In this document: positions 1 to 7,521 of the stretch, piece after piece
How positions within the stretch are numbered: the first letter of the stretch is position 1
Layout: every line of letters begins with the position of its first letter
Origin: Bacteroidales bacterium
Lineage (GTDB): Bacteria > Bacteroidota > Bacteroidia > Bacteroidales > NBLH01
Length of the DNA: 23,385 nt
NCBI GenBank assembly: GCA_026988445.1
Contig: JALSLF010000108.1
Span: 1-23,385, forward strand
Direction: 5' to 3'
The notes under the pieces: model-generated
Databases searched by the model: none
What the model saw: the letters and a program-made list of their open reading frames with translations, nothing else
Told to the model about the DNA's origin: nothing
Program-made: the position numbers and the translations under genes

Positions 1-122
1 ACCCTATCCCTGAAAAATATCTGGAAACGCATACAAGTCTTAATACATGGAATACACCAGATTGGCAAAGTTTAATACAGGCTTCAATGGCTGATGAAAA
101 ATTACGTAAAGAATATAATTAG
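1..122 (+). CDS. 3' end of an unidentified protein (partial)
   Basis: An open frame runs from the left edge (codons in phase with base 3) to a TAG at 120-122 and gives about 39 residues ending in a charged, Lys/Arg/Glu-rich stretch (ADEKLRKEYN). The residues read as a plausible soluble C-terminus with several Trp and Pro residues. I do not recognise the family and the fragment is too short to assign. It is on the same strand as the following radical SAM gene, about 100 bases away. Confidence 0.55.
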   Translation, partial: PIPEKYLETHTSLNTWNTPDWQSLIQASMADEKLRKEYN

Positions 123-220
123 TACCTATTCGGAAACTGTTCAAAATTAAAAAAGTTTCTTTTGTGAAATTTGATTGATTCTAAAGAAGTACTGTTTCGC
201 ATTTTATAAAGTTTTAGCGT

Positions 221-1159
221 ATGTATAAGTATCTATTTGGTCCTGTTCCTTCAAGAAGATTGGGTATGTCTTTAGGTATTGATTTGGTTCCTCATAAAGT
301 ATGTACTCTAAATTGTGTATATTGCGAATGTGGAAAAACAACAAATCTTACATTAAACCGAGAAGAATATATTTCTTACAATCATATTGTTGACGAATTG
401 TATCATTATTTTGCAAACAATCCTGAACCTGATTTTTTTACTTTTTCGGGCTCGGGAGAACCAACACTTAATTCCAAAATCGGAAAAATTATTGATTTTT
501 TAAAAAAGAAAAAACCAAATATACCGGTTGCTATATTAACAAACGGAACATTGTTATATAAAAAATCTGTTCGGAATGAACTTTTAAAAGCAGATATCGT
601 TTTGCCCTCACTTGATGCTGTTTCGCATCATGCATTTATTCAAATAAACAGACCTAATCATGATTTAGATATTGATAAATATGTAAATGGACTAATAGAG
701 TTTCGAAAAGCTTATAAAGGACAAATATGGCTCGAAGTATTTATTCTTCAAGGATATAATGATAGTTTAAATGAGCTGAATCTACTAAAAGAAGCAATTT
801 TGAAAATAAAACCCGATAAAATTCAACTAAATACATTAGACAGACCGGGAGTTGTTGAAGAACTTCGTCCGGCAACAATCTCTGAATTAAAATGTATCCT
901 TAAATACTGGAATTTTAATAATGCAGAAATAATTGTATCTGTTCCTAAACGCAAAGACATTAAATCTTATCGGAAAGACATTGAGGCAGCTATATTAGAA
1001 ACAATAGCACGCCGTCCTTGTGTTGTTGATGATTTAGTGAAAATATTAGGTTTGCATGCCAGCGAAATTAATAAGTATTTGGGAGTATTAGAAAGTGATG
1101 AAAAAATTATGTCCGTTCGGCTTGAACGTGGTTTATTTTATAAAATAAAAATAACATAA
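221..1159 (+). CDS. Radical SAM protein with C-terminal winged-helix domain (COG0731-like)
   Basis: A 312-residue radical SAM enzyme. The N-terminus has the FGPVPSRRLGMSLGIDL signature of a widespread, poorly characterised radical SAM group related to COG0731. The SAM-binding 4Fe-4S motif is CxxxCxxC at Cys28, Cys32 and Cys35, followed by a further Cys37. A GSGEPTLN segment near residue 77 matches the GGE-type SAM-binding motif. The last 65 or so residues (from ARRPCVVDDL) look like a small helix-turn-helix or winged-helix domain, common in this group. The substrate is unknown. The ATG at 221 starts right before the conserved motif and is the natural start. The gene stands alone: about 100 bases separate it from the upstream fragment and 650 bases from the downstream operon. 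I see no functional link to the sulfur genes. Confidence 0.85.
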   Translation: MYKYLFGPVPSRRLGMSLGIDLVPHKVCTLNCVYCECGKTTNLTLNREEYISYNHIVDELYHYFANNPEPDFFTFSGSGEPTLNSKIGKIIDFLKKKKPNIPVAILTNGTLLYKKSVRNELLKADIVLPSLDAVSHHAFIQINRPNHDLDIDKYVNGLIEFRKAYKGQIWLEVFILQGYNDSLNELNLLKEAILKIKPDKIQLNTLDRPGVVEELRPATISELKCILKYWNFNNAEIIVSVPKRKDIKSYRKDIEAAILETIARRPCVVDDLVKILGLHASEINKYLGVLESDEKIMSVRLERGLFYKIKIT

Positions 1160-1263
1160 TTAATTTTTGGAATGATAATTAAATATTTGCATTCTATCAA
1201 CACAAATTGAATCTTACCTAAATACGTTCGTTAATAGACAAAAAATTGCAAATCATAGGGCAG

Positions 1264-1285
1264 TAAAACTTTTTTACAAGTTTTA
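1264..1285. repeat. Perfect AT-rich inverted repeat (8-bp arms, 6-base loop)
   Basis: TAAAACTT at 1264-1271 is the exact reverse complement of AAGTTTTA at 1278-1285. It lies about 105 bases after the radical SAM stop. It could be a weak transcript end or chance pairing in AT-rich DNA; no clear T-run follows. Confidence 0.35.
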
Positions 1286-1457
1286 AATACACCCGTTTAA
1301 TTTGAAAAACAAATTAAAACTCCTTTATTATCAACTGATTGTTGGTTTTCAAGATTTATAACTTTTCAGTTTAGCTTCTATACCATATCAAAAACAAAAT
1401 TTATTGAGCATAGGAACTTCAAATTTGTAATTATTCAATTACTAATAAAAAAGTATG

Positions 1458-1485
1458 AATCCGGTCTTAAAAACCGGATTTTTTT
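1458..1485 (+). terminator. Rho-independent terminator
   Basis: AATCCGGT (1458-1465) pairs perfectly with ACCGGATT (1473-1480) around a 7-base loop, and a run of seven T residues follows (1479-1485). This is a standard intrinsic terminator for + strand transcription. It is about 300 bases after the radical SAM stop codon, so it ends either a long 3' UTR or an unannotated small transcript made from 1160-1457. The region between has no convincing ORF. Confidence 0.8.
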
Positions 1486-1593
1486 GTGTTCATAATTGAT
1501 TTTTTTAAAAAAATTAAGTCATCAAAGCGCATTATATCCAAATCTAAATATATGTTATATGATACATATCTTAATTTATAAAAATTCTAAATA

Positions 1594-1613
1594 ATAATCA
1601 ATTTATTGATTAT
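1594..1613. repeat. Perfect palindrome, possible operator
   Basis: ATAATCAAT (1594-1602) and ATTGATTAT (1605-1613) form 9-bp perfect arms around TT. The core ATCAAn4TTGAT is the inverse of an Fnr half-site arrangement, so it is not a classical Fnr box. It lies about 200 bases before the molybdoenzyme gene. It could be a regulator site or a cruciform-forming AT-rich palindrome. Confidence 0.4.
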
Positions 1614-1723
1614 CAGTGTACTGGTGTTGTGTTGTTAAATCTCATGAGCAACATCATGGTTTAATATGTTTTTTAATATATTGCTAAATATCAATATTGT
1701 TTAATTTTGATTGCACAATAAAT

Positions 1724-1741
1724 ATGTGATTAGTATCACAT
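1724..1741. promoter_or_regulatory. Crp/Fnr-family binding site upstream of the psr-like operon
   Basis: The 18 bases ATGTGATTAGTATCACAT contain a perfect TGTGA-N6-TCACA dyad (1725-1740), the consensus arrangement for Crp and several Crp/Fnr-superfamily regulators. The centre is about 80 bases before the ATG at 1812. A possible promoter lies between: a TTG at 1751-1753 and a poor -7-like TATAGCATTTGC ending at 1785. That would put the dyad about 55-60 bases upstream of transcription start, an activator position. The actual regulator is not in the window. Confidence 0.6.
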
Positions 1742-1811
1742 TTTTAATTGTTGCATAACAAGAAATAATTTAGTATAGCATTTGCTTAATATAAAGGTTT
1801 AAAAGAAACAA

Positions 1812-4055
1812 ATGAAAACTACAAGAAGAGATTTTATTAAAATTGCTTCGATGGGTGCAGGAGGTCTTGCAGCCGGAGCTTCTCCATTTGTTAATTGGAG
1901 TCTGGATTTTTTGAACGAAGACCAAATTGTTCCTGATGATTCAAAATTAAAAAGAGTTCCTACTTATTGCGAAGTATGTTTTTGGAAATGTGCCGCATGG
2001 GCTTATGTAAATGACGATGGAAAAATTGTTAAACTAATTGGTCATGAAAATGACCAAAACAGTAACGGTCGTCTTTGTCCACGTGGAACAGGTGGTCTTG
2101 GCATGCTTGAAGATGAAAACCGGCTTACAAAACCGCTCATTCGTGAGGGTGAGCCGGGAAGTCAAAAGTTTCGCGAAGCTAGTTGGGACGAAGCCTTTGA
2201 CTACATCGTTGAAAAAATGAAAAAAATTGAGGAAAAATACGGTAAAGAAAGTATGGCTTTATTTTTTCACGGTACTACCGGTCCTCATTTTGAATATCTT
2301 TGGGAAGCCTATGGTTCTGATACTATGGCAGAACCAGCAATAGCTCAGTGCCTTGTTCCGCGCGAAGTAGGTTTTAAAGCAACTTTTGGTAAAGGTCTTT
2401 CATCGCCCGAACCTACCGATATTAGAAATACCCGCTGCCTTGTTTTAATTGGTAATCACATTGGCGAAAATATGCACAACGGGCATGTTCAAGAAATGTC
2501 GCAGGCAATTGACAACGGGGCAACTATTATTACGGTTGATCCTCGCTTTTCAACAGCTGCCAGCAAATCTAAATACTGGTTACCCATACGTCCTTCAACC
2601 GATATAGCTTTATTGCTTGCTTGGATGCACGTTATTATTAAAGAAAACCTTTACGACAAAGAGTATGTTGAAAAATACACTTACGGATTTGATCTACTCA
2701 AAAATCATGTGAAAAGTTTTACCCCTGAATGGGCATACACAAAAACAGATATAGACCCTGAAATAATACGTAAAACAGCGCGTGAAATGGCAGCTGCTGC
2801 ACCGGCTGTTATTATTCACCCGGGAAGACATACTGTTTGGTATGGTGATGATACCCAAAGAACTCGTGCAATTGCTATTTTAAATGCACTTTTAGGTTCT
2901 TACGGCAGAAAAGGAGGCTTTTATTTCCCCGAGAAAAAGCGATTGGCAAAATATCCGCATCCTGAATTTGAGGAACCAAAATGGACTTGGAAAACGATTA
3001 CCAAAGATAAATACAAATTAACTCCGCTGGGAGCAACTAATGTGCTTATCGACCACTCATTGCCCGAGAATAAGAGCGAGTACAAAATTAAAGGTTGGTT
3101 TGTAGCAGCTACAAATATTTTGGTTTCAATTCCTGATATGGAAAAAACCAAAAGAGCTATTCAAAACTTAGACCTTTTAGTAGCCATTGATACGATGCCT
3201 GCCGAAATAACCGGTTATGCCGATGTGGTTTTACCCGAAGCGGTTTATTTAGAGCGTTATGATTATATACGTGCTGCACAGCACAGAAAACCGCATATTG
3301 CATTACGTATGCCGGTGGTTGAGCCCAAAGGCGATTCAAAACCCGGTTGGTGGATTGCTCGGGAGTTAGGTATCCGTTTAGGCTTAGAAAAATATTATCC
3401 TTGGAAAAATATTGAAGAAGTATTGGACTGGCAGTTGAAAAAAGAAGGTACTTCGCTTGAAGAAATGAAAAAAATAGGGATTAAATATTTTGATAAAGAA
3501 GATTATTTATTCATACCGGATGGTGCTGAATGGGAATTTAATACTCCTTCCGGAAAAATAGAATTGTTTTCAAATACTTTGGCAGCTGATGGTTATCCCG
3601 GATTGCCTAAGTTTACAGAGCATAAACAAAACCCGCAAGGTTTTTACCGTTTGATATACGGTCGTGTACCCATGCATACTTTTGGAAGAACCGTAAATAA
3701 TCCATATTTGAATACATTGCGTTCGCAAAATCATGTTTGGATAAATCCCAAAGTTGCAAAAGATTGGGGAATTGAAAACGGGCAAAAAATCTGGTTAGAA
3801 AATCAGGACGGAGTGAAATCTACTTTTGCGGTAGAAGTTCGAGTAACCGAAAGAATTAACTCTAATGCAGTATATCTGCCGCACGGGTTTGGTTCTACAG
3901 GAAAAAAATTAAGCAGAGCTTACGGTAGAGGAGCATCTGATTCAGAAATGATTACAAATGTTAAAATTGATCCGGAAACAGGAGCAACCGGAATGAGAGA
4001 GAATTTTGTAACATTTTTATTGGAAAATCCTCATAAAGAAAAACAAGAAGTTTAA
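1812..4055 (+). CDS. psrA: Tat-exported molybdopterin oxidoreductase catalytic subunit, polysulfide/thiosulfate reductase type
   Basis: A 747-residue catalytic subunit of the DMSO-reductase superfamily that would reduce polysulfide, sulfur or thiosulfate outside the cytoplasmic membrane. The N-terminus has a twin-arginine signal (TTRRDFIK, residues 3-10) followed by a Gly/Ala-rich segment. The 4Fe-4S cluster ligands are Cys53, Cys56, Cys60 and Cys89 (CxxC-x3-C...LCPRG). The molybdenum ligand is probably Cys180 in AEPAIAQCLVPRE, which fits PsrA/PhsA rather than serine-ligated DMSO reductases. A molybdopterin-dinucleotide-binding C-terminal domain is visible from about residue 600 to 740. Length matches PsrA/PhsA. 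The ferredoxin and NrfD subunits follow at 37 and 20 bases, giving a complete three-subunit enzyme. Rhodaneses and sulfur transporters downstream support a sulfur substrate. Arsenate or tetrathionate reductase remain less likely alternatives. Confidence 0.88.
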   Translation: MKTTRRDFIKIASMGAGGLAAGASPFVNWSLDFLNEDQIVPDDSKLKRVPTYCEVCFWKCAAWAYVNDDGKIVKLIGHENDQNSNGRLCPRGTGGLGMLEDENRLTKPLIREGEPGSQKFREASWDEAFDYIVEKMKKIEEKYGKESMALFFHGTTGPHFEYLWEAYGSDTMAEPAIAQCLVPREVGFKATFGKGLSSPEPTDIRNTRCLVLIGNHIGENMHNGHVQEMSQAIDNGATIITVDPRFSTAASKSKYWLPIRPSTDIALLLAWMHVIIKENLYDKEYVEKYTYGFDLLKNHVKSFTPEWAYTKTDIDPEIIRKTAREMAAAAPAVIIHPGRHTVWYGDDTQRTRAIAILNALLGSYGRKGGFYFPEKKRLAKYPHPEFEEPKWTWKTITKDKYKLTPLGATNVLIDHSLPENKSEYKIKGWFVAATNILVSIPDMEKTKRAIQNLDLLVAIDTMPAEITGYADVVLPEAVYLERYDYIRAAQHRKPHIALRMPVVEPKGDSKPGWWIARELGIRLGLEKYYPWKNIEEVLDWQLKKEGTSLEEMKKIGIKYFDKEDYLFIPDGAEWEFNTPSGKIELFSNTLAADGYPGLPKFTEHKQNPQGFYRLIYGRVPMHTFGRTVNNPYLNTLRSQNHVWINPKVAKDWGIENGQKIWLENQDGVKSTFAVEVRVTERINSNAVYLPHGFGSTGKKLSRAYGRGASDSEMITNVKIDPETGATGMRENFVTFLLENPHKEKQEV

Positions 4056-4092
4056 AAATTATCCTAAAAAAGGAAAATATAAATTATAAGTT

Positions 4093-4626
4093 ATGAGATA
4101 CGGAATGGCAATAGACACTAAAAAATGTGTCGGATGTAGCGATTGTGTCGTTGCATGTCAAACGGAAAATAATATTCCTCATGGTTATGCAAGAGATTGG
4201 ATTTCAGAAACAGTATCGGGAACTTATCCTGAGTTGGCATTAGAAATTCGCTCGGAAAGATGTAACCATTGCGATAATACACCTTGTGTAAGAACTTGCC
4301 CTACAGGTGCAAGTCATGTTATTGAGGGCGGTATTGTAAAAGTAACACACGAAGAATGTATTGGTTGTGGTGCATGTGTTGAGTCTTGTCCTTACGATGC
4401 CCGTTATTTCCACCCCGATGGATATGTGGATAAATGTACTTTTTGCGATCATCGTGTTAAAAATGGTCAAGACCCTGCTTGTGTATCGGTTTGCCCTACA
4501 TATTGTATGTATTTTGGCGATTTGGATGACCCCAATAGTGAGGTATCGAAAAAAATTGCTACACGGAAAACTAAAGTTTTGGCACCCGAAGCAGGTACGA
4601 AACCACAAATATTTTATTTAATCTAA
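4093..4626 (+). CDS. psrB: 4Fe-4S ferredoxin-like electron-transfer subunit (PsrB/PhsB type)
   Basis: A 177-residue iron-sulfur protein with 17 cysteines arranged for four 4Fe-4S clusters: Cys12/15/18/22, Cys57/60/65/69, Cys89/92/95/99 and Cys115/118/130/134, plus an extra Cys138. This is the DmsB/PsrB/NrfC pattern, in which clusters carry electrons between the membrane quinol subunit and the molybdenum subunit. There is no signal peptide, as expected for a subunit that crosses the membrane by hitch-hiking on the Tat signal of its partner. It sits between the catalytic and membrane subunits. Confidence 0.92.
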   Translation: MRYGMAIDTKKCVGCSDCVVACQTENNIPHGYARDWISETVSGTYPELALEIRSERCNHCDNTPCVRTCPTGASHVIEGGIVKVTHEECIGCGACVESCPYDARYFHPDGYVDKCTFCDHRVKNGQDPACVSVCPTYCMYFGDLDDPNSEVSKKIATRKTKVLAPEAGTKPQIFYLI

Positions 4627-4646
4627 TACAGTAAAAAAAGATTATT

Positions 4647-5657
4647 ATGAACGAAGAATTAATCATAAGCGGAAGAATGAATCCGTATATTGATCCACAT
4701 CTGGAAGTTTGGGAGTGGCAAATACCTTTATATTTATTTCTTGGTGGTTTAGCCGCCGGTTTGTTGTTTTTTGCCGCATATTTTGTAATGACCGGCAAAG
4801 AAAAAAAATACCCGACCACTGTCAAATACGGTCCTATTGTTGCTTTTATTGCAATATCAATTGGTTTAGTAGCTTTATTACTCGATTTAAAACACCCTTT
4901 GTATTTTTGGCAATTATATACTACCATTAGGATTGATTCGCCAATGTCGTGGGGTGCATGGGTATTGTTAATTATTACCTTTGTTTCGTTAATTTGGATA
5001 TTTAGTTATCTAAAAGAAGCTTTCCCGAAGTATAATTGTAAAATCGGTTTTATCCATAACCTGCTGGGTATATTCATTGTGAAAAATGACGATGAAACTT
5101 GGGAATGGAAATACTCATGGTTAGATACATTTGAAAAATACGCACAAAGTAATCGCTACGCTTGGGCATGGGTAATGGCGGTTTTATCAGTTATTCTTGG
5201 CGTTTATACAGGTATTCTTTTATCAGCATTTAATGCACGTCCGCTTTGGAATACTGCTATTTTAGGACCTTTATTTTTAACATCCGGCTTTTCTACAGGA
5301 GCTGCCATGTTAATGATTATGACCAAAAATCATGAAGAAAGATTATCATACAGCCGTATTGATTTATTTTTAATTGTAATTGAACTATTTTTTATTACAC
5401 ACCTTTTTATGGGGTTTTTGGCAAGTTCACAAGTAAAAGTTGAAGCTGCACATTATTTCTTAGGCGGAGAATTTACAGTTACATTTTGGGTAAATGTAAT
5501 TATTTTAGGTTTGGTATTGCCAGCAGTATTAGAGGCTTTAGAGCTGCTCAAATATAAAATTCCCGTTATTATTCCCGGTTTATTAATCTTATGGGGTGGT
5601 ATTATGTTTCGTTTCATTATGGTTGAAGCCGGACAAATTATCAGATATTTATATTAA
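4647..5657 (+). CDS. psrC: NrfD/PsrC-type membrane anchor and quinol-oxidising subunit
   Basis: A 336-residue integral membrane protein with about eight or more hydrophobic segments. The start WEWQIPLYLFLGGLAAGLLF is the typical first helix of NrfD/PsrC proteins. A conserved LDLKHPLYFW block after the second or third helix resembles the quinone-site loop. It would oxidise menaquinol and pass electrons to the iron-sulfur subunit encoded 20 bases upstream. A central soluble loop (about residues 125-165) rich in charged and aromatic residues separates the two helix bundles. The next gene begins 21 bases after the stop. Confidence 0.92.
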   Translation: MNEELIISGRMNPYIDPHLEVWEWQIPLYLFLGGLAAGLLFFAAYFVMTGKEKKYPTTVKYGPIVAFIAISIGLVALLLDLKHPLYFWQLYTTIRIDSPMSWGAWVLLIITFVSLIWIFSYLKEAFPKYNCKIGFIHNLLGIFIVKNDDETWEWKYSWLDTFEKYAQSNRYAWAWVMAVLSVILGVYTGILLSAFNARPLWNTAILGPLFLTSGFSTGAAMLMIMTKNHEERLSYSRIDLFLIVIELFFITHLFMGFLASSQVKVEAAHYFLGGEFTVTFWVNVIILGLVLPAVLEALELLKYKIPVIIPGLLILWGGIMFRFIMVEAGQIIRYLY

Positions 5658-5678
5658 TCTGCAAAAAAATAAGAACAA

Positions 5679-6218
5679 ATGGAAGAAATTAAAGTACAAC
5701 AACATACACCCAGGAAATATATGAACCCGTATTTAGCCGGTGTTCTCCTGGGATTGGTTATTCTTTTCTCTTTTTATCTTACCCGTGAAGGTTTAGGTGC
5801 CAGTGGTGCTTTTAAAAGAGGTGTGGCAAAAGTAGAGCAAATTATTATTCCTGCTCATGTAAATAGCGAAAAATCAGCATTTTATCATTATGTAAAAAAT
5901 GGAGAAGACCCTTTAAAAAACCGTTTGGTTTATATGATAATCGGTGTTTTTATCGGAGGATTTTTATCCGGTGCTATTAATCATCGTTTAAAACTAAAAT
6001 TAGAACATTCGCCTAAAATTACTTCAAAAACCAGAGCAATTGCCGCTGTTATTGGTGGGGCAATATTTGGTATCGGCTCGGCATTTGGCCGTGGGTGTAC
6101 AAGTGGAGCAGGTTTGGATGGAATGGCTGTTTTAGCTACTTCCGGTTTTGTTGTGGTGGGGATGATTTTTGGTGTGGGTTATTTGGTAGCCTGGTTTTTT
6201 AGAAAGCTTTGGATTTAA
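5679..6218 (+). CDS. YeeE/YedE family half-transporter (first half), sulfur-compound transport
   Basis: A 179-residue membrane protein of the YeeE/YedE (DUF395, PF04143) family. The C-terminal half carries GSAFGRGCTSGAGLDGM around Cys140, the conserved Cys-containing loop of these proteins. Helices are visible at about residues 18-35, 83-100, 118-136 and 152-173. Full-length family members such as the thiosulfate importer TsuA contain two pseudo-symmetric halves in one chain; here each half is a separate gene, with the partner 26 bases downstream. Likely substrates are thiosulfate or sulfane sulfur, moved across the inner membrane next to the reductase. The hydrophilic segment at residues 50-80 is longer than I expect for a minimal half. 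Confidence 0.82.
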   Translation: MEEIKVQQHTPRKYMNPYLAGVLLGLVILFSFYLTREGLGASGAFKRGVAKVEQIIIPAHVNSEKSAFYHYVKNGEDPLKNRLVYMIIGVFIGGFLSGAINHRLKLKLEHSPKITSKTRAIAAVIGGAIFGIGSAFGRGCTSGAGLDGMAVLATSGFVVVGMIFGVGYLVAWFFRKLWI

Positions 6219-6244
6219 TTTTAAAATTAAAAAAAATATAAAAT

Positions 6245-6832
6245 ATGGGACCATTATTTAATGCTTCGGACGAATGGAGTTTTGTGATTGCCTTAGTTAT
6301 CGGAATTGCATTCGGATATTTACTGGAAAGTGCAGGCTTTTCTTCGTCAAGAAAATTAGCAGGAGTTTTTTACGGATATGATTTTGTGGTATTACAAGTT
6401 TTCTTTACTGCTGCAATAACTGCTGCTATAGGCTTATTGTTTTTTGAATATTTTGGTTGGATTGATTTATCCGATATTTGGGTAAACAGGTTCTATACCG
6501 GCTCAGCCATATTGGGTGGTGCACTCATGGGAATAGGATTTGTAATCGGAGGTTTTTGTCCGGGAACAAGTGCTTGTGCCTCTGCGATTGGAAAAATTGA
6601 TGCAATGCTGTTTTTGGGTGGCTTTATTATTGGCGTAATACTTTTTGATGCTTTTTATCCTTTATATGCAGGATTTTATAAAGCGGGAAATCAAGGGCCT
6701 GTTAAAATATATGAATCTTTGGGTATGGATCGAGAAGTATTTTTATTGTTATTTGTTATCGTGGCAATAGCTTCGTTTGTTGCAACAGGATATATTCAGC
6801 AAAAAATTTCTCATAAATCTAAAAAATATTAA
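6245..6832 (+). CDS. YeeE/YedE family half-transporter (second half)
   Basis: A 195-residue membrane protein, the second YeeE/YedE half. It contains GFVIGGFCPGTSACASAIGK with Cys105 and Cys111, matching the G-F-C-P-G-T loop of the family. Hydrophobic helices lie at about residues 12-30, 48-66, 86-104, 119-138 and 166-183. Together with the preceding 179-residue protein it would make the complete pore, with cysteines from both halves lining the path for thiosulfate or persulfide sulfur. The ATG at 6245 follows the previous stop by 26 bases. The first rhodanese gene starts 15 bases after its end. Confidence 0.85.
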   Translation: MGPLFNASDEWSFVIALVIGIAFGYLLESAGFSSSRKLAGVFYGYDFVVLQVFFTAAITAAIGLLFFEYFGWIDLSDIWVNRFYTGSAILGGALMGIGFVIGGFCPGTSACASAIGKIDAMLFLGGFIIGVILFDAFYPLYAGFYKAGNQGPVKIYESLGMDREVFLLLFVIVAIASFVATGYIQQKISHKSKKY

Positions 6833-6847
6833 TAAATCTCTGAAGTT

Positions 6848-7498
6848 ATGAGTGATACACGTATTATTAAAAAAAGATATATTTTCATGGCAAGTGTTTT
6901 TATCGGCTTGGCTCTTTTGCTGGTAATTTTGCCTAAAAAAAGTACTTCTAAGCAATTAAAACCGGAACAGCTGCTTCTTCAAATAAACGATAATAATAGA
7001 TATGTTTCTACCGATGAGGTTGCCCGTAAAATTATTGCAGCCGATAGTTACATGCAGTTAATTGATGTGCGCAGTCCCGGTGAATATGCCGAATTTCATT
7101 TGAAAGGAGCCATTAATATCCCGATAGACAGCATCTTTAATAAAGATGAAAAAGGAAACTACGTTTATGAAGATATTTTAAATCAGGATATTAAAACAAA
7201 TGTTTTTTATTCAAACGGAACGGTTTATGCAAATCAGGTTTGGATTTTATTAAAACGTTTGAATTATAAAAACAATTATGTAATGAAAGGTGGATTAAAC
7301 CGTTGGATAGAAACGGTTATTCGCCCGAAACGACCTCCGGTAACGGCTACTGTAAACGAAATGGCTTTGTATAATTTCAGAAAAGCAGCCAGTATGTATT
7401 TTGGTGGTGGCTCAGTTGCTGCTCCTGCCGAAGATAATACCCCTGCTCCAATTATTAAGAAAAAAGCCGGAAAAGAAGAAGAAGAAGGGGGTTGCTAA
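6848..7498 (+). CDS. Membrane-anchored rhodanese-fold protein lacking the catalytic Cys, with C-terminal GGC tail
   Basis: A 216-residue protein with one N-terminal transmembrane helix (about residues 12-29) preceded by IIKKR, so the rest faces the periplasm. Residues 55-155 are a rhodanese fold: LIDVRSPGEYAEFHLKGAINIP is followed by NVFYSNG, where the catalytic Cys should be but Ser122 stands. The fold ends with YKNNYVMKGGLNRW. A linker of Gly, Ser, Ala and Pro leads to PAPIIKKKAGKEEEEGGC. Cys216, the last residue, is the only cysteine in the whole protein. Classical thiosulfate sulfurtransferase activity is therefore unlikely; a structural or sulfur-carrier role through the terminal Cys is possible. 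The same tail ends the next two proteins. Confidence 0.85.
   Translation: MSDTRIIKKRYIFMASVFIGLALLLVILPKKSTSKQLKPEQLLLQINDNNRYVSTDEVARKIIAADSYMQLIDVRSPGEYAEFHLKGAINIPIDSIFNKDEKGNYVYEDILNQDIKTNVFYSNGTVYANQVWILLKRLNYKNNYVMKGGLNRWIETVIRPKRPPVTATVNEMALYNFRKAASMYFGGGSVAAPAEDNTPAPIIKKKAGKEEEEGGC
7442..7495 (+). other. C-terminal PxPxIKKK-EEEE-GGC tail, copy 1
   Basis: Codons for PAPIIKKKAGKEEEEGGC immediately precede the stop TAA. The Pro-rich, basic, then acidic order ending in Gly-Gly-Cys recurs at 8116-8166 and 9271-9327 with different synonymous codons. Confidence 0.8.
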
Positions 7499-7521
7499 TT
7501 CACATACAAAAAAATACAATT

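Noticed and set aside
4240..4608. 122-residue minus-strand ORF opposite psrB
   Set aside because: Mirror of the Cys-rich ferredoxin gene; no family features of its own.
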